Positions 1 to 10,500 of a stretch of 29,043 nucleotides of DNA are shown here, piece after piece. The position numbers and the translations under genes were made by a program. Position 1 is the stretch's first letter, and every line of letters starts with the position of its first letter. Source of the DNA: Hondaea fermentalgiana (taxonomy: Eukaryota > Sar > Bigyra > Thraustochytrida > Thraustochytriidae); assembly GCA_014084085.1 (NCBI GenBank), contig NPFB01000009.1, positions 130,159 through 159,201 on the forward strand, in the 5' to 3' direction. Below the pieces are notes generated by a model that was given only the letters and a program-made list of their open reading frames with translations, was not told the origin of the DNA and searched no databases.

Positions 1-494
1 GCCCGCGCCCACCTACAGCTCGTGTCGCCCGCCACGGACACCTTGACGCGCGGCATCCTCCCGCCGCGCCGCGCCGCGCCGCCCGCGATGCCGGTCTGCA
101 GCGCGGCGCTCCCCTTCAGGTTCCTGCCCGCTCTCCTCGCCTCTCCCTGCCTCTCCCGCGGCGTTTTTCCCGCCGGGAGAAATGTTTCTGCGGCCCTTTT
201 GCGGCTCTTTTGCCGGCCGTATCTGCTGTTAGCGCCGACAACCGGAGTTCGACTTCGAGTCCGAGTCGCGGCCAAGCCGGGTTGCCGAGGTTCCGGAGGT
301 TCCGGAGGTTCCGGCGGCGAGAGCGGCGCACTGGCCGGGCGAGGATCGAGCGCTCGTCGATCGATCGATCGATCGATGGATCAATGGATCAATCGATCGA
401 TCGATCGACCTGCGCGAGAGGCCGCGCGGCGTCGCGGGGCGCGGCGTTGCGCGGGGAGGCCGCGCGAGGGCGGCGGGCGCGGCAGAGCGCGGCC
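1..494. promoter_or_regulatory. GC-rich 5' flank of the Ulp1-like gene
   Basis: No convincing gene is seen here. An open frame runs in from 210 ahead of the protease, but its translation is Arg/Gly/Ser low complexity and includes the GATC microsatellite, so I treat it as 5' UTR or promoter. It holds a GCGGCCCTTTTGCGGC element (190-205) resembling elements upstream of two other genes in the window, and three tandem copies of a GGTTCCGGA unit near 289-315. Confidence 0.5.
356..409. repeat. GATC-type microsatellite with palindromic arms
   Basis: Tandem TCGA/GATC units flank a short centre with two GGATCAAT units. The left and right arms are self-complementary, so the tract could fold into a cruciform or RNA hairpin. 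It lies about 90-140 bases upstream of the preferred start codon of the protease gene. Confidence 0.85.
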
Positions 495-2492
495 ATGTGG
501 TTCTGGGCCGCGCTGGGCCTGAACGCGGGCGCAGGCCGCGGCGAGGGCCTGCGCGAGGGGCAGGCCCGCGGCGCCGCGGCGGCGAAGGAGCACGAGGCGG
601 CGAGCGACGGCCTCGGCCCGAGCGGAGAGAAGAAGAAGAAGAAGAAGAAAAAGAAGAAGAAGGACAAGAAGAAGAAGGATAAGAAGAAGATCCGACAACA
701 GCAGCAGCAGCAGCAGCACACAACGACCAAGGAGAGCGATGGCCAGAAAGTGCTCGACGTCTCAGGGGTGGAGGTCGAGCCATCCAAAGCGCCTTGCGCA
801 TTAGATGACGTCCAGAACGCGGAGGACAACAAGCGTGCGCATGCTAGAGGCAAAAAACGGGCCGCAACGACGTCTACACCAAGTCTTTGCCTTCCTTCCG
901 ATGAGTTGTACAGTAGTCCAAACGGGGTGAACAGGAACAAAAAGCCCCGATTCGTCAATCCGAAGAATGCGTCTGCACAATCTGCCAACGGATATCGCGC
1001 AGAGGCTGCGTCGTCGCAATCCGCGGCCCATGCCCCGTTTCAATTTGCAAAAGACCTTGATAGCTCTTCGCCACCTCAAGTAATCAGTCGAGGCATGCGA
1101 AGTAATAGTCTCTGGAGTACTTCGAGTGCGAGTAGCTTCACATCACCTCCACGAGGCGAAGGACGACCAGCTTTGGCCAAGTCGCTCGTGGAGAGAGACA
1201 AACGTAGGCGAGCAGCGGTAAAGCGGAAGACTGCTTTGCTCAGGGAACAAGAGAAGGAAGCTCGAGTTTCAGAACCTCTGCACGCGCGAGACTATTCGAG
1301 ATACTCTTTTTCGCGGGTTCGAGGCGAAGCATTTGGCCGAGTGCTCAGCTCCCGGAATATCCCCGAGGCGAGCAAAGAGACATCCTGGACTTCGAACGGA
1401 TCGCACAAGAATTCGAGAAAGAAGGCCCCCACTCCGCTCAAACCTTTGCTTGCGACATCGTTCCGGACAAGTAAATCTTCTGTAGCTACATCGAAGCGAG
1501 AAAAGCTGCAGCGCGGTGATCTTGAACCTTTTGGGACTTCCTTGTCTCAGGAGTCGCCTGTTATTGATCTTTGTGAGAGCAGTGACGCTGAGTCTGATGA
1601 CGACAAGGGTCGACTTTGCAATGCCAAAAAGGCGCAAAAGAAAGGTAAGGCAACAATGTCTCGTGCGGCTTGGAGCCACGCCCAGTTACGTCCTCTTCAC
1701 CACCCATCGTCGGCATTGAGGGGACCCTGCGGTGAGAGGATATCGACGGCAGACATCAAGCGCATTAATGCTGCGCTCTCTTCTTCCAAAGATCAGAATC
1801 GGGTTCTTGCTGCCATGGGATCAACGAAGATCACGCGTCGGGATCTACAGTGCCTCCGAGACGGTGAATGGCTCAATGACGAAGTGATTAATTTTTTTCT
1901 TGCCACGGTCCAGGAACGTGTCCGGTGCAAGCGTCAGCTTTGGTACGGGAGACGAGCAGGCGATGATGACACCAAGATTCTGAATACGCACTTTTTCACC
2001 AAATTATCAAATCGACGAACGGACGACCCCAATGAGAGATTGACGTACTCGTACGAGAATGTCCGGCGCTGGATCAAGTTCGAACTCGCAGACTATGATC
2101 GCATCGTCGTGCCGCTTCACGAGGGCAATCATTGGCGGACGGCGGTCATCGACCTTGCGCGCAAGCGGATCATTTGCTACGACTCGCTTCTCCAGGCCCA
2201 ATTTGGTATTCGCGGCCTCAAGTTTTTGGCACGCTGGGTGCGTGACTTGTACGCCGAGGCATACGCACAAGATCTAAGTCTGTCTGATTGGTCATTGGAG
2301 CTTGCCAAGACGGCGCCCCAACAATCCAATACCGTTGACTGCGGCGTCTTTGCGTGCATGTTTGCCGTCACGGCTGGCTACAATCTACCCATCAAGTACG
2401 GCGCCCGGGACATGGCCTTTTTCCGCCGAAGGATTCTCCTCGATATTCTCGATTGGGGAAAGGAGAAAACGGGAGTCCAGGCACGCGCATGA
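495..2492 (+). CDS. Ulp1/SENP-type SUMO protease (peptidase family C48)
   Basis: A 665-residue protein with a C-terminal Ulp1-type cysteine protease domain (about residues 470-660). The catalytic set is visible: His546 in GNHW, Asp563 in YDSL, Gln610 in QQSNTVDCG and Cys616 in DCGVF. The family matures SUMO precursors and removes SUMO from substrates, typically at the nucleus or nuclear envelope. The N-terminal two thirds are low complexity: a polylysine stretch followed by a glutamine run (about residues 46-75), then a Ser/Lys/Arg-rich segment, all likely disordered with nuclear-targeting capacity. I chose the ATG at 495 over the in-frame ATG at 210 because the earlier stretch is a translated microsatellite. 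No intron is needed. Membership of the deSUMOylase clade rather than the deneddylase (SENP8-like) clade is inferred from the large N-terminus and motif details. Confidence 0.9.
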   Translation: MWFWAALGLNAGAGRGEGLREGQARGAAAAKEHEAASDGLGPSGEKKKKKKKKKKKDKKKKDKKKIRQQQQQQQHTTTKESDGQKVLDVSGVEVEPSKAPCALDDVQNAEDNKRAHARGKKRAATTSTPSLCLPSDELYSSPNGVNRNKKPRFVNPKNASAQSANGYRAEAASSQSAAHAPFQFAKDLDSSSPPQVISRGMRSNSLWSTSSASSFTSPPRGEGRPALAKSLVERDKRRRAAVKRKTALLREQEKEARVSEPLHARDYSRYSFSRVRGEAFGRVLSSRNIPEASKETSWTSNGSHKNSRKKAPTPLKPLLATSFRTSKSSVATSKREKLQRGDLEPFGTSLSQESPVIDLCESSDAESDDDKGRLCNAKKAQKKGKATMSRAAWSHAQLRPLHHPSSALRGPCGERISTADIKRINAALSSSKDQNRVLAAMGSTKITRRDLQCLRDGEWLNDEVINFFLATVQERVRCKRQLWYGRRAGDDDTKILNTHFFTKLSNRRTDDPNERLTYSYENVRRWIKFELADYDRIVVPLHEGNHWRTAVIDLARKRIICYDSLLQAQFGIRGLKFLARWVRDLYAEAYAQDLSLSDWSLELAKTAPQQSNTVDCGVFACMFAVTAGYNLPIKYGARDMAFFRRRILLDILDWGKEKTGVQARA

Positions 2493-3235
2493 GCCGGCGC
2501 GCTCGTGCAAAAAGGAAAAAAGGGGAAAAGGGTTGTTACGAGCGAGTACAATAAGAATAAGCAGGGTACTTTGCCAGATCGCATTCATTGGCGAGATGGG
2601 CGAATTATCACTCTATCTGCATTCTTCAATGCATCAGCGCGTGTCTCTTCACACATTCGGAGCACCTCTTTCGTCGCGCTGGATTGATCATCATATTTAC
2701 AACAGCAAGAACATCATCGTCTGGGAAAGGAACAGTAGTGTTCAAAAGTCGAGGATGCACGGCTTCAGAATTTATGTCCATAAATTTTGTGCGCCCGACA
2801 GAAAGGCGTCCCGCGTTGTGTATAAATCGCGTCAAAGATAGAAAGATCTTGTTCTTTTCTGACTTCTTCTCTTTTCTGACTTCTTCTTTTCTCGCGTTGC
2901 AAATAGCCTATTCTCTTCCTCTTCTTTCATCAGGAAAATAGGGATCTTGAGCGCATGCTCCCACTGTATGCATTGCCACCAAGGGGCAAATGCTGGCAAC
3001 CCAGAGACGGGCAGGAGAGAGAAAGGGCGACAAAGTCCCCCTGAGACCTTTCCTGACTGCAGTCAAATGCCCGGTCTTCGGTGGCAACGTCAAGACTGGC
3101 TTGTCGTCCGCCCTTCCCCCCTCACTCTTTCTCTCGTCGCTCTTGATAGTACGAGGTGACTTTGAGCGTTGCCCCCTGCATCAGCGTGGGCGGTCTATTG
3201 TACACAAAGAAGCCTTTCTAGAAAATCCATGAAGA
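2493..3235. other. Convergent intergenic region, no gene seen
   Basis: This lies between the 3' ends of the Ulp1-like gene and the membrane-protein gene on the other strand. I see no coding signal. There is a TATAAAT at 2821-2827 and an exact tandem 17-base repeat (2854-2870 and 2871-2887, CTTTTCTGACTTCTTCT). The remainder is probably two 3' UTRs. Confidence 0.4.
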
Positions 3236-4609
3236 TCAGGCCGAGGTCTTGCTTGACTTGCTCGGAAATCGCGACTTCGCGCCTTGGGCCCGCGCTTGTT
3301 GTACCGTCGTCTGAACCTCGTCCCGCTTTTCGCGTCGCTGCTGGCAATGTTCGATAGCGCGAAAGAGATACTGCTCCGTTTCGGTAGAGTCGAGCAAGAG
3401 GTTCAAAATGTTTTGAAGACTGCGCTCCTCCATGTCCTCAAACGTGAAACTCGCGTACATGAGGCAGCCTGCGACAACGAGTGGCACGAGTACGCAGCGA
3501 AAGACCCACATTTTCTCCCACGAGGTGAGCCAGCAGAGAACGGGGGCCTGGTTGACATAATCATAGCTATGCACTGGTGCTCCATATCCAATGACAGCCC
3601 TGCCGTCTACGAAAAGGAGGACACCGAGTGCAGTCAGCCCGGAGCGAAGGCCAGCGTGAAGGCGGCGACTCAGTGTACTTGCAAGAACGAGAACCCATAC
3701 GTGCACTGCATAGAAACCGAATACGCTTGAAAGGAGCCCCAAGAGCGCCCAAAGGCTCGAGACATTCCCCTGAGCTTGGCCAAACATGTCGTACGATTCA
3801 CGAAAATTTCCGTCGCGAAGCTTTGCAAAGAGCTCCTTCTCAGCGACATCACTCAAACCAAAGGCAGGATCGACACCTCGGCGCTTTGCGATCAACATGA
3901 AGCTTCCAAAACGTGGATCTTGCAAGGTGAAGGGCGGCACCCCGGCAATCTCAAAAAGATTGCGTGGCCTGTAGTAGCTGACCCACGTGAGCGCGATAAG
4001 TGCGGCCAGAATTACAGTTCCCCCCAGCAAATGAGGAAAGCCACCCATGTCTGGGATCCATGCCGGATACGGATGACGCGCGCGGACATCTGTAAGATTG
4101 CAGCCGCGAAGTTCGGGCTCGTCTTTCTCGAGATAAATGAGCATGAGCTTTCGCAGCATGACACGTTGGTCCTCACGAGTGAGCGTTCGACTACCGATTA
4201 TTTCGTCCTTGACCTTCTCCAAGCGCTTCTTTCGCGCAGCAGGCGCATCGGCAGCGGCGGCGGCTTCGGTCATCTCTGTTTCGAGCCACTTGCATTCCTG
4301 CTTTCGCAACTCGAAACGTTCTGCACGCTGCCGCTCACGCAAGCTGGGGCCCTTTCTAGGTGTGTCTTCGGTGCCCTTTGCTTCTCGTTCCTGGCCATCC
4401 TTACCCTGGGTCGTCGCGCCATTTTCGTGCTCGTCGCCGTCTCCGTTGTCGTCGCCGGCGTCTCCTTCTTCGTCGTCGAGGTCATCCACTTCGCTCAACG
4501 CGTGAAACTCCTCAAACTCTTCAAACTCTCCAAGCCAGTGCGCCAGGACTGCAGAGATCGCCACCACGCCTGCCTCCGCTACGGCGAGCGCGCTCACGGG
4601 TACCGCCAT
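3236..4609 (-). CDS. Unrecognised multi-pass membrane protein with acidic N-terminal region
   Basis: A 457-residue protein whose family I do not recognise. Residues 4-24 are hydrophobic and could be a signal sequence or first membrane segment. Residues 25-65 are strongly acidic (repeated EFEEF, then Asp/Glu/Gly/Asn), and residues 88-160 are charged and probably helical or coiled coil. Three clear membrane segments lie near 196-213, 285-310 and 366-387, with a weaker one near 322-340. The tail after 390 is charged (EDMEERSLQNILNLLLDS, then a Gln/Arg/Lys helix) and likely cytosolic. The start is the first ATG, 707 bases from the divergent RIO2 start, so the two may share a promoter region. The absence of frame breaks over 1.37 kb supports a real gene. 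The function is unknown. Confidence 0.75.
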   Translation of the reverse strand: MAVPVSALAVAEAGVVAISAVLAHWLGEFEEFEEFHALSEVDDLDDEEGDAGDDNGDGDEHENGATTQGKDGQEREAKGTEDTPRKGPSLRERQRAERFELRKQECKWLETEMTEAAAAADAPAARKKRLEKVKDEIIGSRTLTREDQRVMLRKLMLIYLEKDEPELRGCNLTDVRARHPYPAWIPDMGGFPHLLGGTVILAALIALTWVSYYRPRNLFEIAGVPPFTLQDPRFGSFMLIAKRRGVDPAFGLSDVAEKELFAKLRDGNFRESYDMFGQAQGNVSSLWALLGLLSSVFGFYAVHVWVLVLASTLSRRLHAGLRSGLTALGVLLFVDGRAVIGYGAPVHSYDYVNQAPVLCWLTSWEKMWVFRCVLVPLVVAGCLMYASFTFEDMEERSLQNILNLLLDSTETEQYLFRAIEHCQQRREKRDEVQTTVQQARAQGAKSRFPSKSSKTSA

Positions 4610-5316
4610 GGTTGACGCTGCGCTTTCTTTTTGATCTTGCTAATGCTGATGCTGCAAGAAGAAGGCGAAGGCGAAGAAGCAGGAAGAGTAATAAAAATGA
4701 AGGCAAATCCAGACAAGCCAAGTTTCGTCTTTTCCTGCAGGCTGCAGCTGCTCAGAGAGAAAGAAAGCAAGGAGAAGGAAAATGACGCTTACCATTTGGA
4801 AAAGAGAAAAAGAAGAAGAAGAAGAAGAATGCAAGCCGCTTGGTCGTATCACATCATCATCGTCATTATCATCATCAACCGAGACATGAGCTTGTAAGTT
4901 ACTTACTGTTACTACACAAGGATGCTGTCCATCAACTCTCTGACATCGAGAAATCACATACTGCTTATGGCCTGCGACATCATTTGCAGTCATGACATTG
5001 TCCTTCCCGAGTACTCCAAGTTGACTCAAGTTTAGCCGCCAAGCGGGTGGCCGCTTTGACCAAGGTCGACCGTTCTCGTTCCAGGTGCAGACGTTCTTTT
5101 CAGTCTTCTCAGTAAGACTCGACCAATGGAGTGGAGTGGGTGGCTGCTGCGCAGACCAGGAACTCGCGGCACGAAGCGAGCGCGAGCGGCTTGGACACGA
5201 ACGCACGAGCAAGCGGAGGCGGAGCGGCTGCGCCAAAAGGGCGCGTTTCTACTCAAAGCGCAAGTACTGAGTCGTAGCGAACGTGGAGAAGGAGAGAAAG
5301 TCTTGCACCACCCACC
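4610..5316. promoter_or_regulatory. Divergent promoter region with simple repeats
   Basis: This 707-base interval separates the divergently transcribed membrane-protein and RIO2 genes. It holds purine-rich GAA/AAG tracts (about 4660-4690 and 4799-4830) and an ATC-rich tract (about 4850-4880). No further gene is convincing: the short frames here consist of the same low-complexity sequence. The last 100 bases before the RIO2 ATG are probably its 5' UTR. Confidence 0.45.
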
Positions 5317-6882
5317 ATGAAGCTCGACGCCAACGCACTCCGGTACCTTGACCGCGAGGACTTTCGGGTCCTCACGGCGGTCGAAATGGGAATGCGAAAC
5401 CATGAACTGGTGCCTGTGGAGCTGGTGACGCAGATTGCATCGTTGCGGCTCGGCGGAGCCAAGAAGATTCTGAGTACGCTGCTGCGGCACAAGCTGCTGC
5501 ACCACGACAGGCAACATTTCGATGGGTATCGTTTGACGAGCCTGGGATACGATTTCTTGGCGCTGCGCACGCTCGTGGCGCGCGGTCTCGTCATGGGCGT
5601 AGGCAGGCAGATTGGTGTTGGCAAAGAGTCTGATATTTTTGTGGTCTTGAACGAAGACCACGAGGAGTTTTGCCTGAAACTGCATCGTCTCGGCCGGACG
5701 AGTTTTCGTGCCATCAAAAACAAGCGCGATTATCACCAGCATCGTGGAAGTCCCTCATGGCTGTATTTGTCCCGTCTGGCTGCTAACAAAGAACTCACGT
5801 TTATGCGCATCCTGCATGAACACGACTTTCCCGTCCCGACACCCATTGATGGCAATCGTCATGTGATTCTCATGTCCCTTGCGGACGGCTTTCCTCTGAA
5901 CCAGGTGCGCAACATGGAGGATCCGGCGCCGGTGTACACGGAGATGATGGATTTGATCGAGCGTTTTGCCAAGCATGGGCTGATTCACGGTGATTTTAAC
6001 GAGTTCAACGTGCTCATCAATGAAAAGGGCAAGCTGACTGTGATTGACTTTCCGCAAATGGTTTCGATCAATCATCCCAATGCGCGCATGTACTTTGAGC
6101 GTGATGTGAATTGCGTGCGCCGCTTTTTCCGGAAAAAATTCAACTTTGTTGCGGACATGCGGCCTGACTTTGACGAGGTTCTGGCCAACCGCGTTGCCGA
6201 TCTCGACGTCAAGGTTGCAGCCTCTGGGTTCACACGCAAGATGGCCAAGGACTTTGATCGCTTCGTGGAGTCCATGGCATCAAAAGAGGATCAAAGCGAG
6301 TCTGATGAGTCTGATGACGAGTCGGATGGCGACGATGGAGAGGAGAGTTCTGCTGACGAAGGCGATGATGATGAGGCTGGCAGTGAGGCCGATGTCGCCA
6401 AGGTAGACGAGTCGACACCCAAAGAGGCAACCAAAGAAGCCACGGCTACACAAGCCCCGCTTGCAGCTGCTGCGCCAGAGCCACCTTTGACGGAACAGCA
6501 AGTCGCAGGGGAAATCGCGACTGGAAATACGAATGCTGAGAAGGAAAGCAGCAACGATATCGCTGTCAACGCGAAGGAGCAGGAGAGGGAAGAAGATGAT
6601 GCAGAAGAAGAGCCAAAGGAAGAAAATCAACAACAACAAGAAGTTTCTGATGATGATGACATCGATGCCGCGACGCTCGGCGACGGACCACGAGCACATC
6701 TCGACTTTGACCAGACAAGCAAGGCATCGGAGCGGCCTCGGGTCGATGATATTCGGCGGCGCGTGCGGCGAGACTTGCGTAAGAAGCACAAACACGGCCA
6801 GGGCAAGGGCAAGTCGAGTCGTAACACCATTAAATCTCGGGAGAAGCGCTTGGTGTACCAGGACATGAAGAATGCGCTCTAA
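5317..6882 (+). CDS. RIO2: RIO2 atypical protein kinase, 40S subunit maturation
   Basis: A 521-residue single-exon gene. Residues 1-90 form the RIO2-specific winged-helix domain and residues 92-285 the RIO kinase domain. The ATP loop reads GVGKESDI (100-107), the ATP-contacting lysine is Lys121 in FCLKLHR, the catalytic loop is HGDFNEFN (Asp226, Asn231), and the metal-binding Asp244 sits in IDFPQM, where RIO kinases have DFP instead of DFG. In yeast and animals Rio2 binds cytoplasmic pre-40S particles near the 18S rRNA 3' end and works mainly as an ATPase during final maturation. The C-terminal third (about 290-460) is highly acidic, with Asp/Glu/Ser runs that are potential CK2 sites. It ends in a basic stretch (RRRVRRDLRKKHKHGQGKGK). 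The start ATG has a CACC context and begins with the family-typical MKLDANALRYL. Confidence 0.97.
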   Translation: MKLDANALRYLDREDFRVLTAVEMGMRNHELVPVELVTQIASLRLGGAKKILSTLLRHKLLHHDRQHFDGYRLTSLGYDFLALRTLVARGLVMGVGRQIGVGKESDIFVVLNEDHEEFCLKLHRLGRTSFRAIKNKRDYHQHRGSPSWLYLSRLAANKELTFMRILHEHDFPVPTPIDGNRHVILMSLADGFPLNQVRNMEDPAPVYTEMMDLIERFAKHGLIHGDFNEFNVLINEKGKLTVIDFPQMVSINHPNARMYFERDVNCVRRFFRKKFNFVADMRPDFDEVLANRVADLDVKVAASGFTRKMAKDFDRFVESMASKEDQSESDESDDESDGDDGEESSADEGDDDEAGSEADVAKVDESTPKEATKEATATQAPLAAAAPEPPLTEQQVAGEIATGNTNAEKESSNDIAVNAKEQEREEDDAEEEPKEENQQQQEVSDDDDIDAATLGDGPRAHLDFDQTSKASERPRVDDIRRRVRRDLRKKHKHGQGKGKSSRNTIKSREKRLVYQDMKNAL

Positions 6883-7541
6883 ACAGCCTTATCAACAACG
6901 AAAAGATCATCATCATCACTGAAAATTGTAATTTGTGAATCGTTTCTGCTTGCTTGCTTTCTTTTTTACGAAGAAAAGAAAAGAAAGAGTTGTGTCTTTG
7001 CGAGCAGCACGAACGTAAACAAGAGTAAAAAATATGGACGGAGTCATCGGCAAATGTTTTCTGTTTTTATGTGTCGCGTACGTGTCGAACGGATTTGTGA
7101 CTGTCCTTCGCGCGCAGACTAGATTCAGGATTGATGGGGATGTTATTTTCGTTCCTCATGAGTGGCGTCGACATCGCTTTCGCTGCCGATACTTCGAGCG
7201 ACGACTTTCCGAATGATATCTTGTGGTTCTGCAGGTAAGAGTGGAAGAGAAAAGCATTTGCTGCGATTGACTTTTATGAAGCGTCCATCCGATCCAAGTA
7301 TACCCTTGTTCCATGCGCGAAACGTTGCGAGGATGACGTCAACTTGCTTTGGAAAACTCACTTGAACGAAAAATCGGCTTCTTTTTCTTTACTGCTTCGG
7401 CGGATTACGCGTCACGTGCACTCTGCTGGATCTCGCAGATGCAAGCAAACAAGGTAGTAAATCGTGACTACAAGGTAGCATAGCAAATCGTCCCTGCAAA
7501 GTAGCAGAGTGGGTTCTTCGACTTGGTTGAGTTCATCTCGA
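6883..7541. other. Convergent intergenic region, no gene seen
   Basis: This lies between the 3' ends of RIO2 and the LRR-kinase-TIR gene. It contains AT-rich 3' UTR-like sequence and imperfect repeats near 7455-7515 in which CAAGGTAG and AAATCGT recur. I see no coding or structural-RNA signature. Confidence 0.4.
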
Positions 7542-10500
7542 TTAATTATCAAGCGCACTTGCACGCAGCGCCCTTCGCACACGAAGACATAACTCTGAAA
7601 TGAGCGCAGGCTGCTCGTGGTCCACCAGGTAGGTAGCATTCTCCTTGTTTGTCTTCGCGCGCCATGGGAGGACCTCGAGCTCGTCGAGAAGCTTCGTTTG
7701 CCATTCGGGCTTCAAGTCTTTGCGATCATCTGCGAACTTCCACTTATGGTGGACCGCTAGAAGCGGTACATTTGCGGGCGCAGCATCGAGTGCAGCATTC
7801 ACATCAGCTTGGCATTTTGGTTCCAGGACAACGAGAACAACGGGGGCTTTCTCTATCTTGCACAAGTTCGCCCCAGCATCTTGAAGCAGCTCCTTGAGCT
7901 CGTTTGCAATCGGTGACGATTGCTTACTCACAATGCAAAGACGCAGCTCTGACGATTGCGGCGGGGGCAGGGGCACAGCACGAAAGCCTGCGTGTCGTGC
8001 AAGTGCTCGGAGCATCGCCTCTTCTTCGTACATTCGACGACGGTATGGAATCTTGCTGCATTCTCGGACCGTATTTTCGGCATCACGCAGAACTTCTTGA
8101 GGGTCGAGGTCGAGGCTAGCGAGCCCTTCCTTGAGCTTTTCGATATCAGAGGCTTTGATGGACGAACTCCACGGGACGTTTTTGTCTTCATCCCACGCGC
8201 TGAAACGGCTGTCTCCCTCAACGACGAACGTTATGTACTTTGTGACCCCCCCTTCCAATCTGGAAAAGCGATCAATCGCAAACTTGAGTTCCGCAAGGCA
8301 AAAAGGACGGAAAAGCACATCTGTTGTCAAGACCATGACAAATCGCTGCGAAGATAGAACTCCGCGCTGCATGGACTTGAGCGTGATCTCACTGGCGCGC
8401 ATATCGACCCATGCCGTCATTTCGTTACGCTCGAGGCCCATCAAGAGGTCCTTGACGGTCCCCGCTGCCTGCGCTTGCATGTGAGAAAGGAAAAAGTGGT
8501 ATGCCGGGAGCTCAATGAGTTCGTTGTGCGCAGAAGCTGCGTAGAATTTGCTCGTATGACTGTCATTTTCGAGTGGCGGGGCTGTCGTGCGACCAAAGAG
8601 ACTAAAGCGTGTCGGGACCACGAGCCTGTGAAGGCCCATAACTCGCTCGGAGAACCGCGGGTTTTCTTGGGTGTTCGATCTACGCGGTGAGTTTCCGGAA
8701 TCGTAATCTTGATCCTCGTTGGAGTCGTTGCCCTGGCCCTCGTTCACGTCATCTTCTTGATCCTCATCATCCTGATCCTCGTTTGCGTCATCCTGATCCT
8801 CGTTCGAGTCCTCGCGATCCCCGTTCGGATCATCCTGGTCCTTGTTCGGCTGGCGCGCATTCAGGCGTTCAACATCGAAAAAGGGGTGATGTTCAACGAT
8901 CTGATCTACGCTGATCCGCTCACTCGGGTCGCCACGCAGACACAGGCGCACAAGGTCGCGTGCAGCTTCAATCTCAAAGTCCGTCGCAGTGAGACCATCT
9001 GCCTTTGACTTGCCCGTCTTGCCTTTGTCCTTGCGCTCGTTCTTGTCTTCCCGCTTTTGGATGCGGTGAAGTCGTTCGTTGTCTAGGGCAAGCCAATTCA
9101 TCAATTCCGTCTTGTCGTTGTTTGCGATGATGTTGTCGTCAGACTCGTCAACCATGAAAAGCTTCGTACCAGAAAGCAGCTGAAAGAGTACCACGCCAAA
9201 ACCCCAGACATCGATTGCTGGGACGGCCTCGGGTGCCACTCCCCCTTCTGTTCCATCGCGAAACTCCCATCGCGCGACTTCAGGCGCCACATAGCCAGTG
9301 CTCATTTTCCCGGTGAGCAACTTTCTCTCGTTGGGGTGTTCTACGCTGGAGATCTCCGCCGATGCATCCAAGTCAATCAGCTGCCAGTCCTCCTCGTCTG
9401 CGGCATCGAAGAGCTCCCCAGCGCTATCGTCCTTCCATGCCTTCGAGACTTCGAATTGACCGCCTTTTGCGCCATCTTTGAATGTGTGTTGCTTTGAAGC
9501 ATTCACGCGCACCACGTTCCGCGGCTTGATGTCACCGTGGATACGACCACTGTTGTGAAGGTTCTGAATCACGCAAATTACTTTGTACGCGATCATACGG
9601 ATCTTTGGCAGGTCTCGACCAGCAAATCGCTCCGTGTTGATGGCTTCGAAAAGCGAGCGAGAGGCTTGCGTCATGACCAAACAAAAGTCCTTGTCGAGGG
9701 CTTCTGCCAGTTCCGCGTCGTCGCGGTACAGAATCGACATGCAGCCGTCGACGGCCATTCCATCCGCGTCGCGCGCATCCTTTTCACGCTCGTACTGCTC
9801 TTTCACACGCATGATCTTGAGGGCCACAGGGCCGTCGGTCTCAATATCTGTCCCGAAGTGAACTGCGCAAGTCTTGGACTCGTGCACGGGCGGGCCTTCC
9901 GCGATGCGGAAGCGTTTGAGATACGTCCCGTACGATCGGGCCCAGTCCGAAGTATTGCTGTTTGCGAACGCGAGCGGCTGCAGAGACCGGCCTCCAGAGT
10001 CCTTGGCGTCCATCATGAGGAGTCCGTCTTCCAAACGCACCCAGTGATCGAACAATTCGCAAAACCTCCCGGGGAGGGCAAACTCATTGGATACATGACA
10101 GGCGAAAAGGGCATGGATCAAAGGAAGGCCTGTCGTAACCTCGACTCCGTCGCATTCCACAGCCTCCTGAAGCCAGAGACTGGGGTCGGAGAGCAGAGAC
10201 TGCACCTTGGTGTCCTTTTCGTTGAGATTGAACATCAAGACCGCAAAGACGTGTGCCGATTTCTGCGCCATCATGTGAGCATTCAGGGTCCACGCGTCGG
10301 ACTCACTGTCGAAAAGATAGTCGCGAATCCGCTCCATTCGCGCTTCCCCCTTCGGTGCAGAGAGAACCGCTCTCCACATTGAATCCAGATAGTCCTCCGG
10401 GAGGCCACTGACAGAACACATTCGAAAGGGTCAGTTTCCGCGGACTAAAATGACCGCAAAGCAATTATAGACTTACAGTACCTGGACCAAGGTATCGTTC

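Noticed and set aside
210..494. Coding start of the Ulp1-like protein at 210
   Set aside because: The stretch translates a GATC microsatellite and GC-rich repeats. The ATG at 495 is a more plausible start, though this is not proven.
3776..4615. 279-codon plus-strand frame antisense to the membrane-protein gene
   Set aside because: It is a shadow of the 457-codon minus-strand gene, with biased composition and no family features.
10408..10421. ATG at 10421 as start of a stand-alone kinase-TIR gene
   Set aside because: It lies inside a 69-base intron with donor GTAAGT, a CTGAC branch site and acceptor GTCAG. Splicing to 10407 keeps phase 2 and continues the LRR frame, matching the 12 upstream junctions.
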